Source: Eucalyptus grandis (lineage: Eukaryota > Streptophyta > Magnoliopsida > Myrtales > Myrtaceae). From it: a DNA stretch of 64,000 nucleotides. A program made the position numbers and the translations under genes. Each line of letters starts with the position of its first letter. Position 1 is the stretch's first letter. The notes beneath the pieces are model-generated. The model did no database searches. It had not been told where the DNA came from and saw nothing but the letters and a program-made list of their open reading frames with translations. The DNA lies in contig NC_052619.1 of NCBI RefSeq assembly GCF_016545825.1, forward strand, positions 33,829,803 to 33,893,802. Direction: 5' to 3'. Positions 29,437-40,068 of this stretch are shown piece by piece.

Positions 29437-30020
29437 GGTGGCTGGTAGATATCCAAAACGCCTAGCTTGCTCAACAGATATGCATGCTGTCTTTGACATA
29501 GGGGCTTAGTGAAGATATCGGCCGGTTGCTCTGCCATTCCAATTCCTCTAGTCTCAATTATCCCTTCTTGAATCTTTTCTCTAGTAAAATGACAATCCAC
29601 TTCTATATGATTCGTTATTTCATATACTATGGGATTTGATGCAAGTTTGAGTGCCGCATCGTTGTCACAGAACAACCTAGTCGGACCCTTCAAATTTATC
29701 CCAAGATCCCCAAGTAGTCCCCGTATCCATATGATCTCACAGGTAGTTTTTGCCATGGCTCGATATTCTACTTTGGCTGAAGACAATGATACGGTTGCCT
29801 GCTTCTTGGTTTTCCATGAAAGAAGAGAATCTCCAAGTTTAATGCAAAAACCTGTAATGGATCGTCGACTCATAGGACAAGTCGCATAATATGCATCACA
29901 GTATGCCGGCATTTCCATATTGCATTCTCTGGATAAAAGAATCCCTAGTCCTGAGCACTTCTCCAAGTATTTCAAGACCTTTAAGGCAGCATTCAAGTGA
30001 GACAACTTTGGACTGTGCAT
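29430..30020 (-). pseudogene. copia RNase H region
   Basis: The phrase SRRSITGFCIKLGDSLLSWK, then SLSSAKVEYRAMA and HIEVDCHFTREKI, is typical of the copia RNase H domain and C-terminus. It is in the same frame as the reverse transcriptase upstream, separated by one stop where the family usually has Gln. Confidence 0.9.
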
Positions 30021-30035
30021 GAACTGGTTGAGAGT

Positions 30036-30944
30036 CTACACTACATATGATATGTCGGGTCTGGTCATAGTTAAGTATATGAGCTTCCCAACAAGCTTCT
30101 GATAACCTGAAGGATCATTGAGAAATGGATCATGATTCTCAAATGTCCCAGCATCATAATCCTTGGCGGTCAATTTTGTATTTTGCTCAATTGGAATGAT
30201 CGATGGTTTGCATCCCGACAGACCTGCCTCTAATATAATCTCCAGCACAAACTTCTGTTGACTAAGGGAAATCCCGCAATTAGATCGAGCAATCTCGATC
30301 CCAAGGAAGTATTTGGGTGCTCCCAAGTCTTTAATGTGAAATGTAAAGTGCAAATACTTCTTGAATCTCTCTATTGCAGTTCTATCATTTCCCATGATGA
30401 GGATATCATCAACATATATCATCAGATAAATAGATGACGTACCTTGAGTCCATGTGAACAAGGCGTAATCATATCTAGACTACTTGAAACCTACAGAAAT
30501 GAGAGCATCGGCAAATTTGGCATACCATTGCCTGGAAGCTTGCTTAAGACCATAGAGGGATTTACAAAGACGACATACTCTATTCTCCCCCTGTCTCCGT
30601 AATCCTTGAGGAATATCTATGTAGATTTCCTCATCTAAATCTCCATGCAGAAAAGTGTTATGTACATCCATTTGATGTAATGGCCAATCATTAATAGCTG
30701 CAATCAATAGGAAGGATCTTACGGTTACATCTTTGGCAACGGGAGAAAATATTTCATGGTAGTCAAAATCTTCCCGTTGAGTAAATCCTTTAGCCACCAA
30801 CCGAGCTTTGTAATGCTCAACGGACCCATCAGCGCGGTATTTAATCTTGTAAACCCATTTGCATCCAATAGGTTTCCTATTTGGTGGTAGATTGACCAAA
30901 TCCCAAGTCTTATTTGCAGTTAGTGCCTGCAATTCAGCTCCCAT
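30036..30944 (-). pseudogene. copia reverse transcriptase region with two in-frame stops
   Basis: It starts in the WDLV...RKPIGCKWVYKIKY block, passes the QMDV...FLHGDL block and QASRQWY, and contains the YVDD active-site motif in IYLMIYVDDILIMG. A TAG interrupts it just after GFK (30477-30479), and another follows ISYVV at the junction with RNase H. Apart from these stops the frame is continuous. Confidence 0.92.
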
Positions 30945-31108
30945 AGCTTCTTGCCATCTTGGATCTTTAGTTGCTTCTTCATAAGTAGATGGCTTGATGT
31001 CATCTGATATTCAACTCACACAGCATCTATGTTCCAGTGAAAGTCTATGAAATGAAACACCTGGTGAGTTGAGGATATTTCAAACATAATCTTTTGCCAA
31101 GCCGGCGG

Positions 31109-32233
31109 TCATTGGAAGACTCTTCCATCATTGCTAATTTCATTGGAAGACTCTTCCATCATTGAGGAATTTTCTTGAACGACATTTTCAGGAGAGATTG
31201 GAGTCATCATTGGAACAATTTGTTCTGGAGTTCCTGTCACAAAATATTCGGTATTTGAAGATTCTTCCATAGATAGTGACTTACTAGAAGTGTTTGGTGT
31301 CTCTCTTGAAGAATCCCCTTCCTTGAAAGGAAAAACATCTTCGTGAAAAATGACATCTTTGATGATGAAGAATTCCAATGTTGACTGATCTAGGGCACGA
31401 TACCCCTTTTGTAAATTCGGATAACCCATAAAGATGCAACGTCGAGCTCGAGGGCCCATTTTGTCTCGAGGACCCAATACAGTAGCAAAGCACTGGCATC
31501 CAAATATCATTAAATGCCCCAATTCTGGTTTCTTCTTGAAAAGTAACTCAAATGGAGTTTTTCCATTGAGTACCCGAGTTGGCATACGGTTGATGAGATA
31601 TGCTGCAGTAATGATGTATTCGCCCCAATAATTTTCTAGAATAGACGCCTGAAATTTTAATGCACGTGCAACTTCCAATAGGTGGCGATGCTTACGCACC
31701 ACTACTCCATTATGTTGTGGAGTATAGATGCAAGAACTTTCATGGAGAATCCCATGAAATGATAGGAGAAAATTGCAATCATTGTTGAAGAACTCCTTCC
31801 CATTGTTTGTCCTAACTCGTTGAATAGTTCTTCCAAATTGGTTCTTAGATAGAGCAATGAAAGTTTTCAAATGTGAGAAAACTTGTCCTTTTGACCGCAT
31901 CAGAAAAACCCAGGTGGCACGAGAATAATTGTCCACGATTGTCAAGAAATAGCGTGACCCATCATGATGTTGGGTATGATAAGGACCCCATACATCCATG
32001 TGAATTAAAGAAAAAATGTGCGTGGCACGATTTTTACTAAGAGCAAAAGGAATGCGTGATTGCTTTACAAGGGGACATATTTGACACTTAGAGTAAGGAA
32101 ATGAAGCACTATGACCCAATCGTGAATGCAAAAGATAGTCTTTATCATTGGTAGTCGTGTTATACAATGATATTTTATTTGAAGGAAATGAGGACAAATC
32201 AAAATTACTTGGAAAATTCCTCCATAGAAACAA
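31109..32233 (-). pseudogene. copia integrase, catalytic residues replaced
   Basis: A GAG-pre-integrase and zinc-binding part (HSRLGHS...CQICPLVKQ) leads into the integrase core. The first catalytic Asp is present in HMDVWGPY. The second, normally Asp before NGKEF, is Asn (TNNGKEF). The Glu normally found before RKHRHLLEVA is Val. Two of the three metal-binding acidic residues are therefore lost, although the frame is open for 374 codons. Confidence 0.9.
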
Positions 32234-32237
32234 CCCT

Positions 32238-32600
32238 TCATAAAAGATTATTCAAGCCCATCACTCTACCAGTCAAAAGGGCCCGAAAGAAGCAAGTGTC
32301 AGAATCAAACAAGACACGACAGGAATTTTCTTTGCAGACTTTGGATACTGAAATAAGATTGAATCGAAATTCTGGGAGGTAAAAGACATTTTGGAGTATG
32401 ATTTGTGGGTTGAGTTTGACTGATCCAGTGATTTTGACATGAGTAACGTTCCCATTTGGCAATTGGACAGTAATAAGAAATTCTAGGTTCTCATGTATAT
32501 ATGAAAATAATGCCCTTTCACAAACAATGTGATCACTTGCCCCATAATCAATTATCCAGGATTTTATGGAAACATTATTAATCAGGCAGCGAGAAATACT
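32238..32600 (-). pseudogene. copia protease region
   Basis: The minus-strand reading WIIDYGASDHIV marks the aspartic protease site. The family motif is usually Asp-Ser/Thr-Gly-Ala, so Tyr replaces the second residue. It is followed by LPNGN...ITGSVKLN and NLISVSKV, the usual end of this domain. Confidence 0.75.
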
Positions 32601-32679
32601 TGAGAAATTTCCTCATTTGCTTGAGGTGTCTAATTTCTATATTGCCTGCATCAGTTGTTGGTATTAGTCATTTGTTATA

Positions 32680-34320
32680 GACCGATTAGCATTAGGACCA
32701 CCAACCTAATAAGCCGCAGAAATTTCCTTCCTTTTTCCCTTTTCTCCGGGTTTACCGTGCAGTTTCCAGCAATTTTCCACTATATGATGTGGCCTTCTGC
32801 AAAATTCACAATATAATTTACCCTTTCTTGGATTAAAATTTTTCGCAGATGCCGAAAAAATCCCTCCACCGTCAGATGCTGAGAAAAATCGACCACCGAG
32901 TCAATCGCTCCATCTCCACCGTTGGATCCAGTCGAGTAGATAGGTCCCTTTGGACCGTTCGATCGGCGTGATAGATCCGAGCCGTTCATTCATTCTCTTT
33001 TAAGGAGGCGAGAATCCTCGGGTGGTCGAAACCCTAGCCCTTTGTCTTGCGCCCCTTTTTCATGCGCTAGGGTTTTTGATCCCCAATTTTGTCGCTCGTT
33101 GCAACTGGCCAGAGCGAAGCTCTCTCCTCCTTTTGCCAAATTTGACGAAGCAAGCCTCTGGCTTTCTTCCTAGACGGCTAATTGAAAGATCTGTCCAAGG
33201 GGCGGCACCGATTCCATGGCCAATATCTGCAAGCGAAACGTCAGGTAAGAGTCGTTCAAGATTAATAAGAATCAAGTTGCCTTTTCCCTTTCTTTCATCA
33301 ACCGGTACTGTGCGAGTGTCTCCTCTGGTCCCTCGAGCTTCTCTTCCGCGGCTTCGAGGTCGTTCCACAAGGACAAAAATTTGTTATAACAGGCTGAAAT
33401 CGTCATGTTTCCCTGTTTTAATTCACTGAGTTCCCGCATTAAGGAGAAAATTCGTGCTCGATCTAGTTTGCCATACATTTGCTTGATATTCTCTCACATA
33501 TTTTTTGAATCCTCTATCGGTGGCAGACCAGCCGCGACGTTTAGGGAGATGCAATTGCCGATCCATGCCCGGACGAGTTGGTTACATTTCCTCTAGTGTC
33601 GCCAATCGATCGTCGGTAGGAATCAAAACGGTTCCATCTAGGAACCCATCATTGTCTTTTGTCACCAATGCTCGTCGAAAATCTCAGGACCACCTGGAGT
33701 AGTTCTCTGACCCGGTTAATTGTAGGTTGATTAGTCGCAACTCTGGCCGTCGGCTTTTGAGACGTACAAGGGGTCACCGGGCTCCAGTCGACCGATGATA
33801 GCTCTGATTGGAAACGGCAAGAAGTCGGGTGCAAAATTCGGGTAGAGATTTGTCCCTGAACCCTGTTTGCCTGACCAGAATTGATAACCCGCTTTGAAAG
33901 TTCCCGGGTAGGGATTCATTCCCATGCCTGGTTCTCCTGACTCGCTCGTCCGCTCCAACCTGTCGATTGGGCTTGCCTTAGTCACGGTTGGTGGGCTCCC
34001 TTCGGGTTGGACGTGGCTTTGGTGGCCCATGTTACCAGGCAGTGATGAGTTTGGGCTTGGCCCAATGTACCATGGGTAAGGTACCCACTGGATAGGTTGA
34101 CCCACAACGGGTTGCCCCAAATTATACTGAGCCTAAGTGGGCCGCCATTGCACAGGCTGGGCTTGAAGAGGTTGTTGAACTGTCGCAGGAAGACCTTGAA
34201 TTTGAGCAAGCTATGGTGGAATCTCTGCAGTGGTTTAATTGTTGGCAGAGAGGCTGGCTTGCGAAGGCGAGGTGGCCATGGTTGGTAAGAAAAAAGCTGT
34301 CTTTTTCCTTGATAAAATAA
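32680..34320 (-). pseudogene. copia gag region, heavily frameshifted
   Basis: Pieces in different frames include MATSPSQASL near 34282 with an early stop, a UBN2-like segment (ELSELKQGNMTISACYNKFL, about 33440-33380) and a CCHC-like knuckle around 32790-32750 (CEFCRRPHHIVENC read across a frameshift). No continuous gag remains. Confidence 0.75.
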
Positions 34321-34403
34321 TCCTTGTTTTTCCAAATGGCAAATCTGTTTGCAGATCAGAGTTCCTCTGGGTTGGATAGTTAAGAGAGGAAGCGAAGCAG
34401 GAT

Positions 34404-34418
34404 CAGCTTGATACCATG
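34404..34418 (-). other. copia primer-binding site
   Basis: The minus-strand reading TGGTATCAAGCTG adjoins the end of the 5' LTR. It resembles the initiator Met tRNA 3' complement. Confidence 0.75.
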
Positions 34419-34671
34419 AAAGAAGATGAACTATCGTGAAGAAGACTAGAGAGATCTGGAAATTTGTATATTTAGTCTATATTATGATGTACAATTCTTT
34501 GTAATTATAGTACAGAGATGAAATAATAAAAGGCAAAGAAATATTTGTGTAATCACAATAAATCAGAATCTAATCTCAATCTAAAATTCCTAACTAATTT
34601 ATGTACAATTAAAATCAATTGAGATTCCGAGCATATCTCCTAGGATCAGGTTTGATGCATATCTTCTAACA
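34417..34671 (-). repeat. copia 5' LTR
   Basis: 255 bp, partner of 29168-29422, followed by the target duplication ATTAT. Confidence 0.95.
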
Positions 34672-34831
34672 ATTATGAAACTAAAATCCATTTATTAAGT
34701 GAGTTTTTCCGGATATTTGTAGAAAACGTTTGTAGAAAGCGCCTTGCCATCCTTGCCATGCTTCCGGTCCGTAATTCAATAACATGTAGCGTATCTTAAC
34801 TTTGTAAAGAGAAAGGAAATTTTTTAATACT

Positions 34832-35602
34832 TAGCATGCAATCAATGGGGATGAAGCTCGACATTTTTAGTATGAAAGTGAAGAATTCACTTATTTGAAG
34901 TTATCCACATTACTAAATATGCATAATCTATAACAATGGAGTTCATGATTTACACATCAAGAACTTCGAGTAATTGAGGCTCAAACCGGTTCCTACTCTA
35001 TTGAAAATAAATTGTTGGAAAATTTCACTTCTTTCATTTCACTTTAATGACAACCTCAAACTTGGACGCCCGCCCATGGTCACCTTGACTAATGACGATT
35101 TTAACCAACTCTCTGAATGGCGCATGTTACTGTTCATAAGGAGCGAATCAAGAGTTGTCGTTAATAAAATTATGTCATAACAATTTTGCATCTTGCAAAG
35201 CTTTTTTTATGTAACTCTTAGCATGTAATGATTTGGGATGGAGCTCGACATTTTTAGTATGAAAATGAAGAATTCACTAATTTGGACTTATCTACATTAC
35301 TAATGAAAGATAACCCATAACAATCGAGTTCATGATCTACATATCAAGAGCTCCTAGGTGATTGAAGCTCAAACTGAATCCTGCCCTATTGGAAATACAC
35401 TGATAGAAAAATTCACTTTAATGACAACTTGAAACTTGGATGCCCGACCATGTATCACCTTGATTTATGACCGTTTATACGACCTCTCTGAATGGCATGT
35501 GTTACCGTTCACAAGGAGCGAACCGAGAGTTGTCGTTACAGGATATAAATATATTGCATCAATTTTGCTTCTTGCAAAGCTTTTTTTGTCAATCTCTTAG
35601 GT
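34832..35602. repeat. two-copy tandem repeat, period about 387 bp
   Basis: Copy 1 starts TAGCATGCAATCAATGGGGA at 34832 and copy 2 starts at 35219. Shared landmarks are GAGCTCGACATTTTTAGTATG, GGAGCGAA-C-AGAGTTGTCG and CTTGCAAAGCTTTTTTT. The copies are diverged, so this is an old duplication. No protein is recognised. Confidence 0.8.
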
Positions 35603-35806
35603 GAAAAGTGGTACTTTAATAAAATAAAATAAAAATCCGAAAATCTAGGTCTAGTCCAATTGTGTCTCGAATTTTTTTTATTCAAAAATAACCTCAATTT
35701 TGAGTTCAGTCCCAAATCTATATATACAATACTTAAGTTAGGGCTTTTTTAAAGAATAAGGTCTATCATCCGGACATAATATAAATTGCATATTTCTATT
35801 GTAGCT

Positions 35807-35809
<3 letters not shown>

Positions 35810-35848
<39 letters not shown>
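35810..35848. repeat. (CT)n microsatellite
   Basis: About 18 CT units. Confidence 0.9.
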
Positions 35849-35850
<2 letters not shown>

Positions 35851-35897
35851 ATGTATACTATACTTAAGTTGTGTGTCTAGATGGATCTTTAAATTTT

Positions 35898-36274
35898 GGG
35901 TTAATACTATGAAAAACCTCAAACCGGGACATTTATAAATACTTTATCTCAAATTAATTTTTACTAAAAACCCTAAACTAATATATTTGTGATAAATTTA
36001 CCTCATATTAATATGGATTTCCACATGAACTTGCCATATCAATTGAGTTATTGCCATGTTTCATCCGGCTAAACAATTTCACGGTAAAATTTTACCGAAA
36101 CTAACAAAGGATAAGCATATCACGAGTGTGCTGATCTTGGGTTTTTGGAGATTCAAATTAGTTTGACGTAAATTTGTTATAAATGTACTAGTTTTGGGTT
36201 TTTGTGATTAAAAATTAGTTTTGAATAAATTCATCATAGATATACCAATTTAGTATTTTTCATGATATTAACTC
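35898..36274. mobile_element. MITE-like TIR element
   Basis: The left arm GGGTTAATACTATGAAAAA and the complement of the right arm (GAGTTAATATCATGAAAAA) pair over roughly 75 bp, continuing through CAAATTAATTTTTACTAAAAA. There is no core gene. The target duplication is unclear. A related fragment appears near 63830 at the right end of the window. Confidence 0.7.
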
Positions 36275-36462
36275 TTTGCGGAGTTATTTCTAAAATATAT
36301 TCAACATGTAATTGTCACTGGCAATTGTAAGCATTTTCTATATAATTAGAAAAATTTAGCCTTTCTTAAACATTGCAACCGAAGTCAAATTGTACTCATT
36401 CCATTTTAATTTCTTCTTCCTTGGGAGTAACTCCAATTATGACTATTGACCCTTTTATAAGC

Positions 36463-37192
36463 CATTTGATGGGAGAATTACCAAACAAATTATAAACATA
36501 TTATATTTATACCAATTCAGTCTTAAATATTTTAATTAGACCAATTTAGTCATAACCTTTTATAGTTGTGCTAACTAAGTCAATTTGTTCAATTTTGATC
36601 GAAGAATACTGATATGAATGCTAATCATCTTACGTGAAATGGCCAACATTGATGTGGACTATTTTAAATAGTATTTTAATATCTTAAGTTTGTTAATTTT
36701 TATTCTTTCCTCTTTTTTTTTTTTTTTTATAACTCTAGTCGGCAAGGTCACCAACCGACCACCGCTGGCCATATCTTGGCTAGACCAGGCAAGTGGCCCC
36801 CACCCAAATCCAAGCGACACCCTCGACGCCCTTACCTAGATTTAAGCAAGGGCCCGACACCCTTGCTTGAGGCTAGCAAGGGCACGGAAGCCCTCACCTA
36901 GACCTCGCCTATGGCTAGCGACCTCGTTGGCCAATAGATAGGGACAAAAAAGAAAGGAAAGAAAAAAGAAAGAAATAAAGAAAAAAAGTAGTTTTTTTTT
37001 TTCTAAAAGTTGTCCGTGTTAACGACAGCCATGCCACATAAAATGGCTAGCATTCACGTTAGAGATTTCCCACCAAAGATGGATTCAATTGGCACGAATG
37101 CAAAATATATAGGACTAAATTGGTTAATTGAAATACTTAAAACTGAATTGGCACAAATATAACTTTTTTTATTTTATTTTTCCCATCAGATG
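36463..37192. mobile_element. Mutator-like TIR element with GC-rich core
   Basis: The TIRs are long (over 100 bp): GGAGAATTACC... on the left against the complement of ...ATTTTTCC on the right, both with CCAATTCAGT and ACCAATTTAGTC. The candidate 9-bp target duplication CATTTGATG (36463-36471) and CATCAGATG (37184-37192) matches 7 of 9. Inside, a T-rich tract precedes a GC-rich core (about 36735-36940) with CAAGGGC phrases, followed by a purine tract (about 36945-36990). No transposase. Confidence 0.75.
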
Positions 37193-37459
37193 ACTACCGA
37201 TGTTAAACATGCATTTATTTCGCTTATGACACGTGAAATTTGTGACTTCCCAAGTAGATATGAGGGCAAGTGAACTCATTCAAAGTAGAATATGGCCATC
37301 TCTTAAATCTACAAATCTCCAAAAGATCAAGGCTTTATTCCCTAGAAAACCTCAACTTAAGATCTAATACCAATTTTACCCCAAACTTTTTTTGTTAAAA
37401 ACATCAAAAAATTTAACTATAATCCGTAATTATTTTCTCAAAAATTGCCACTAGATTCT

Positions 37460-38090
37460 TTGAAATTAGGGAAAAAGCTACGAAAAACCTTGAATTACCC
37501 AAAGTAACACATTTACCCAAAACTTTTTTTGTGACATGAATAACCCCAAACTTTTCAAATGGTGACACATTTAACCCATCAATGGCATTTTTCTTTTTAT
37601 TATGTTTTTTCATTTTTCCTTTTTTTTCTTTCTTTCTTCTTCTTCCCTCCGCCGGCCATGGCGAAGCCGGCAAAGGGAAGCCGACGTCGGGCGAGGGCCT
37701 CCCTCGCCGGATGCAAGCGAGGACCGCCCTCGCTGGTGTCGCGAGGATGGCCCTCGCCCGACGCAAGCAAGGGCAACCCTCGTCGGCGACGGGCGAGGAC
37801 GGCCCTCACCAGATCGGGCGAGGGTAGGGACACCCTCACCCGACGCCGGCGAGGGCCGCCCTAGCCCGACGCCAGCGAGGGCAACCCTCGCCCTCCACCG
37901 GCCAGTCAACGGAGGGAAGATAGAAGAAAAAAAATTTTAAACGGAAAGACCAAAATGCCCTATAATTTTGGAGTAAATGTGTTACGGTTGGCAAAGTTCA
38001 AGGCTTTTCATGTCACAAAAAAAAGTTTGAAGTAAATGTGTCACTTTGGGCAAAGTTCAGGGTTTTTTGTGGCTTTTTCCCTTGAAATTA
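37460..38090. mobile_element. Mutator-like TIR element with GC-rich core, perfect 9-bp TSD
   Basis: The element 37469-38081 has TIRs starting GGGAAAAAGC...ACGAAAAACC on the left and the complement of GGCTTTTTCCC on the right, over 100 bp long. It is flanked by the identical 9-mer TTGAAATTA at 37460-37468 and 38082-38090. Layout: AT-rich TIR, pyrimidine tract (about 37585-37650), core rich in GGCGAGGG and CCCTCGCC (37650-37905), purine tract, TIR. It encodes nothing recognised. Confidence 0.88.
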
Positions 38091-38397
38091 TTAATGTTAG
38101 CGCTAATTAGAGGTTCATTATAAGAACCAATACTGCCACCTTTGTATATAACAGCAATAGTCTACTAATATTGATAATTTTGAAGAAACTAGTTGCATTT
38201 TTTGGATGTAGGGTGGATTTGGAATCACAATGAAAGTTTGTGACTTTTTTAGACAACAAAATTCAAGACTAATTAAGATTGAACCTAAAATTAAGAATAT
38301 TTTTAAGGATTATCTAAGTAGAAACCTATGCAACATAAAGGTGGGTCATAATGGAAAATCATTAATCAAGGGCCTATGGGTTATCTTCTTTTTTGCT

Positions 38398-39373
38398 TTA
38401 GGGCACGTTTGGTAACACTTCTGTTTCCGGGAACAATTTCTTATTAAAAATGATTATTTATTATTATGTTCCCGAAAACAATTTCTAAGCATTTTAAGAC
38501 GTTTAATAACTGTCCAAAATTTTTATTATCGGAATAGAATTGCGTTTAGTACCGTTTTGAAAATTTTTAATCCAAATCATTTTTTAATAATTTTTTTATA
38601 ATTTTTTAATAATTTTATTACTTTCTTTTCTTTTCTTTCTCTTCTTCTTCTTCAATGTCTACCGGTCGCCAGCCTTGGGATGATCAATGATCAGCCAGAC
38701 AAGGGTTGACAACCTTGTCGGAGCATCGCCGACCCTCAACGAGGCCGTGCCTCGTTGACCGAGGCCGGGTGAGCGGCCTCGCCCAAATTTGGCAAGGCCA
38801 AGCTCGCCTAGCCGCCAATGAGGCTTGACCTTACCGAGCCACTGCAAGGTCGGCCTCGCTTGGCCAAAGTGAGGCTAACCTTGCGGTGGCCCGGCAAGGT
38901 TGAGTCCCGCCGGTGGCTAGGTGAGTTCGGCCTCACCCAGCCAGGCGAGGCTTGCCTAGCCACCATCAAGCTCGCTAGGCCTCACTGGACATCACCCTAG
39001 CCTAGCGAGCCTCCGACGAGCTTGTTGGACCTCACCCAATCGGTCGTTAGTGGCAAGCAACAGACGGCGGCGATTGACAATGATGGCGGCAACGGCAATA
39101 GTTGAAGAATAAGAGAGAGGGAAGAAGAACAAGAAGAAAGAAAAGAAAAGAGAAAAAATAGGTTGGCTTGATTCTAGAATTGTTCCTAGGAATAAATAAT
39201 CAACTTTTTTCTACTTCTCGATTCTGTTCCAAATCTACTTCCGAGAACAAAAAAAATATAAATTTGTTCCTGGAAACAAAAATTTTACCAAACGAATTTT
39301 TATTCCAAATCTACTCCTGAAAATAAAAGAATATAAATTTTCATTGTTTGACTGATCGCCAAACATGGTCTTA
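38398..39373. mobile_element. PIF/Harbinger-like TIR element with GC-rich core
   Basis: The element 38401-39370 has a left end GGGCACGTTTGGTAACA and a complement of the right end GACCATGTTTGGCGATC. It is flanked by TTA on both sides (38398-38400 and 39371-39373), the 3-bp duplication type of PIF/Harbinger. Inside there are pyrimidine tract, GC-rich core (about 38655-39080, many GAGGC and GCCTC) and purine tract (39105-39160). A 9-bp alternative matches only 6 of 9. No transposase. Confidence 0.65.
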
Positions 39374-40068
39374 GTATTATTATTATTTTTTTTTTTTATA
39401 CTTGACGAAGATATAATGCTAATCTTATATGTTAAATTAGTGGTCAAACGAATTTCCATATGTGAGTTAAGTGCACCATTTCGTAGGTGGAGAATGTTTT
39501 CCTTCATTCTTGGATGGAGAATGCTCTTTATTTTCTTTATTTTATTTAGAGAATAGGCATGAAAACCTGGTTATTTAAAGGTCCATAAAACATATGCAAG
39601 GGCCGCGAACACGTTAAGTGTAAGCTTATGGTTTATACAAATGATCCAGACCTAGAGTAGTTTGATTTCAATAAAAAAAAATTGATGGGCGGGTTATATA
39701 CATGGAGATTATCCACATATATTAAAAGTTGAATGTACGGGTAGATGAAACCCGGCAACGGGAAAAAAGATTAAAAAAAAATTATTCTTTAAGATAACGG
39801 TCCTCGTCATGGGGATGAGAATCATCCACTCGAAGTCCGTGGTGGATATGCTCCTCATTACCTGGTTGCCCCATCAAAAGAGTCAAAACTACAGTGTTGA
39901 CCAAAGTATCCAATACCCTGTCCGGCCGACGAGAGGAGATGAGAATGTCAATTAAAGCAGAGATCAAGGTCGAGATCAGCGTGCATTGATATGCATTGAT
40001 TATAGGGGGAAAACACTAGGAAGCTTCTTTTTTTCCATTGGCTTTTCAACTTTATTAGCTGGTCTATG
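39374..40068. other. AT-rich spacer between TIR elements
   Basis: No gene is supported. About 39780-39970 reads as a modest minus-strand open frame without recognised similarity. Confidence 0.45.

Larger units (their letters stand above)
29163..34676 (-). mobile_element. complete but inactivated Ty1/copia LTR retrotransposon
   Basis: Two 255-bp LTRs (34417-34671 as 5' and 29168-29422 as 3' on the minus strand) begin TG and end CA. They are flanked by a perfect 5-bp target duplication, ATTAT, at 29163-29167 and 34672-34676. By eye they differ by about 11 substitutions and two 1-base indels. A primer-binding site TGGTATCA touches the 5' LTR, and a GAGGGGGAG polypurine tract touches the 3' LTR. 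The interior reads gag, protease, integrase, reverse transcriptase and RNase H in copia order, with several frameshifts and stops, so no complete polyprotein can be made. Confidence 0.96.

Noticed and set aside
37413..37940. Overlapping long open frames on both strands (Arg/Pro/Gly-rich)
   Set aside because: They are by-products of the GC-rich repetitive core of a TIR element. They lack family motifs and all frames are open alike.
38659..39000. Open frames on both strands in the core of the 38401 element
   Set aside because: Low-complexity GC-rich core without domain, start context or splice model.
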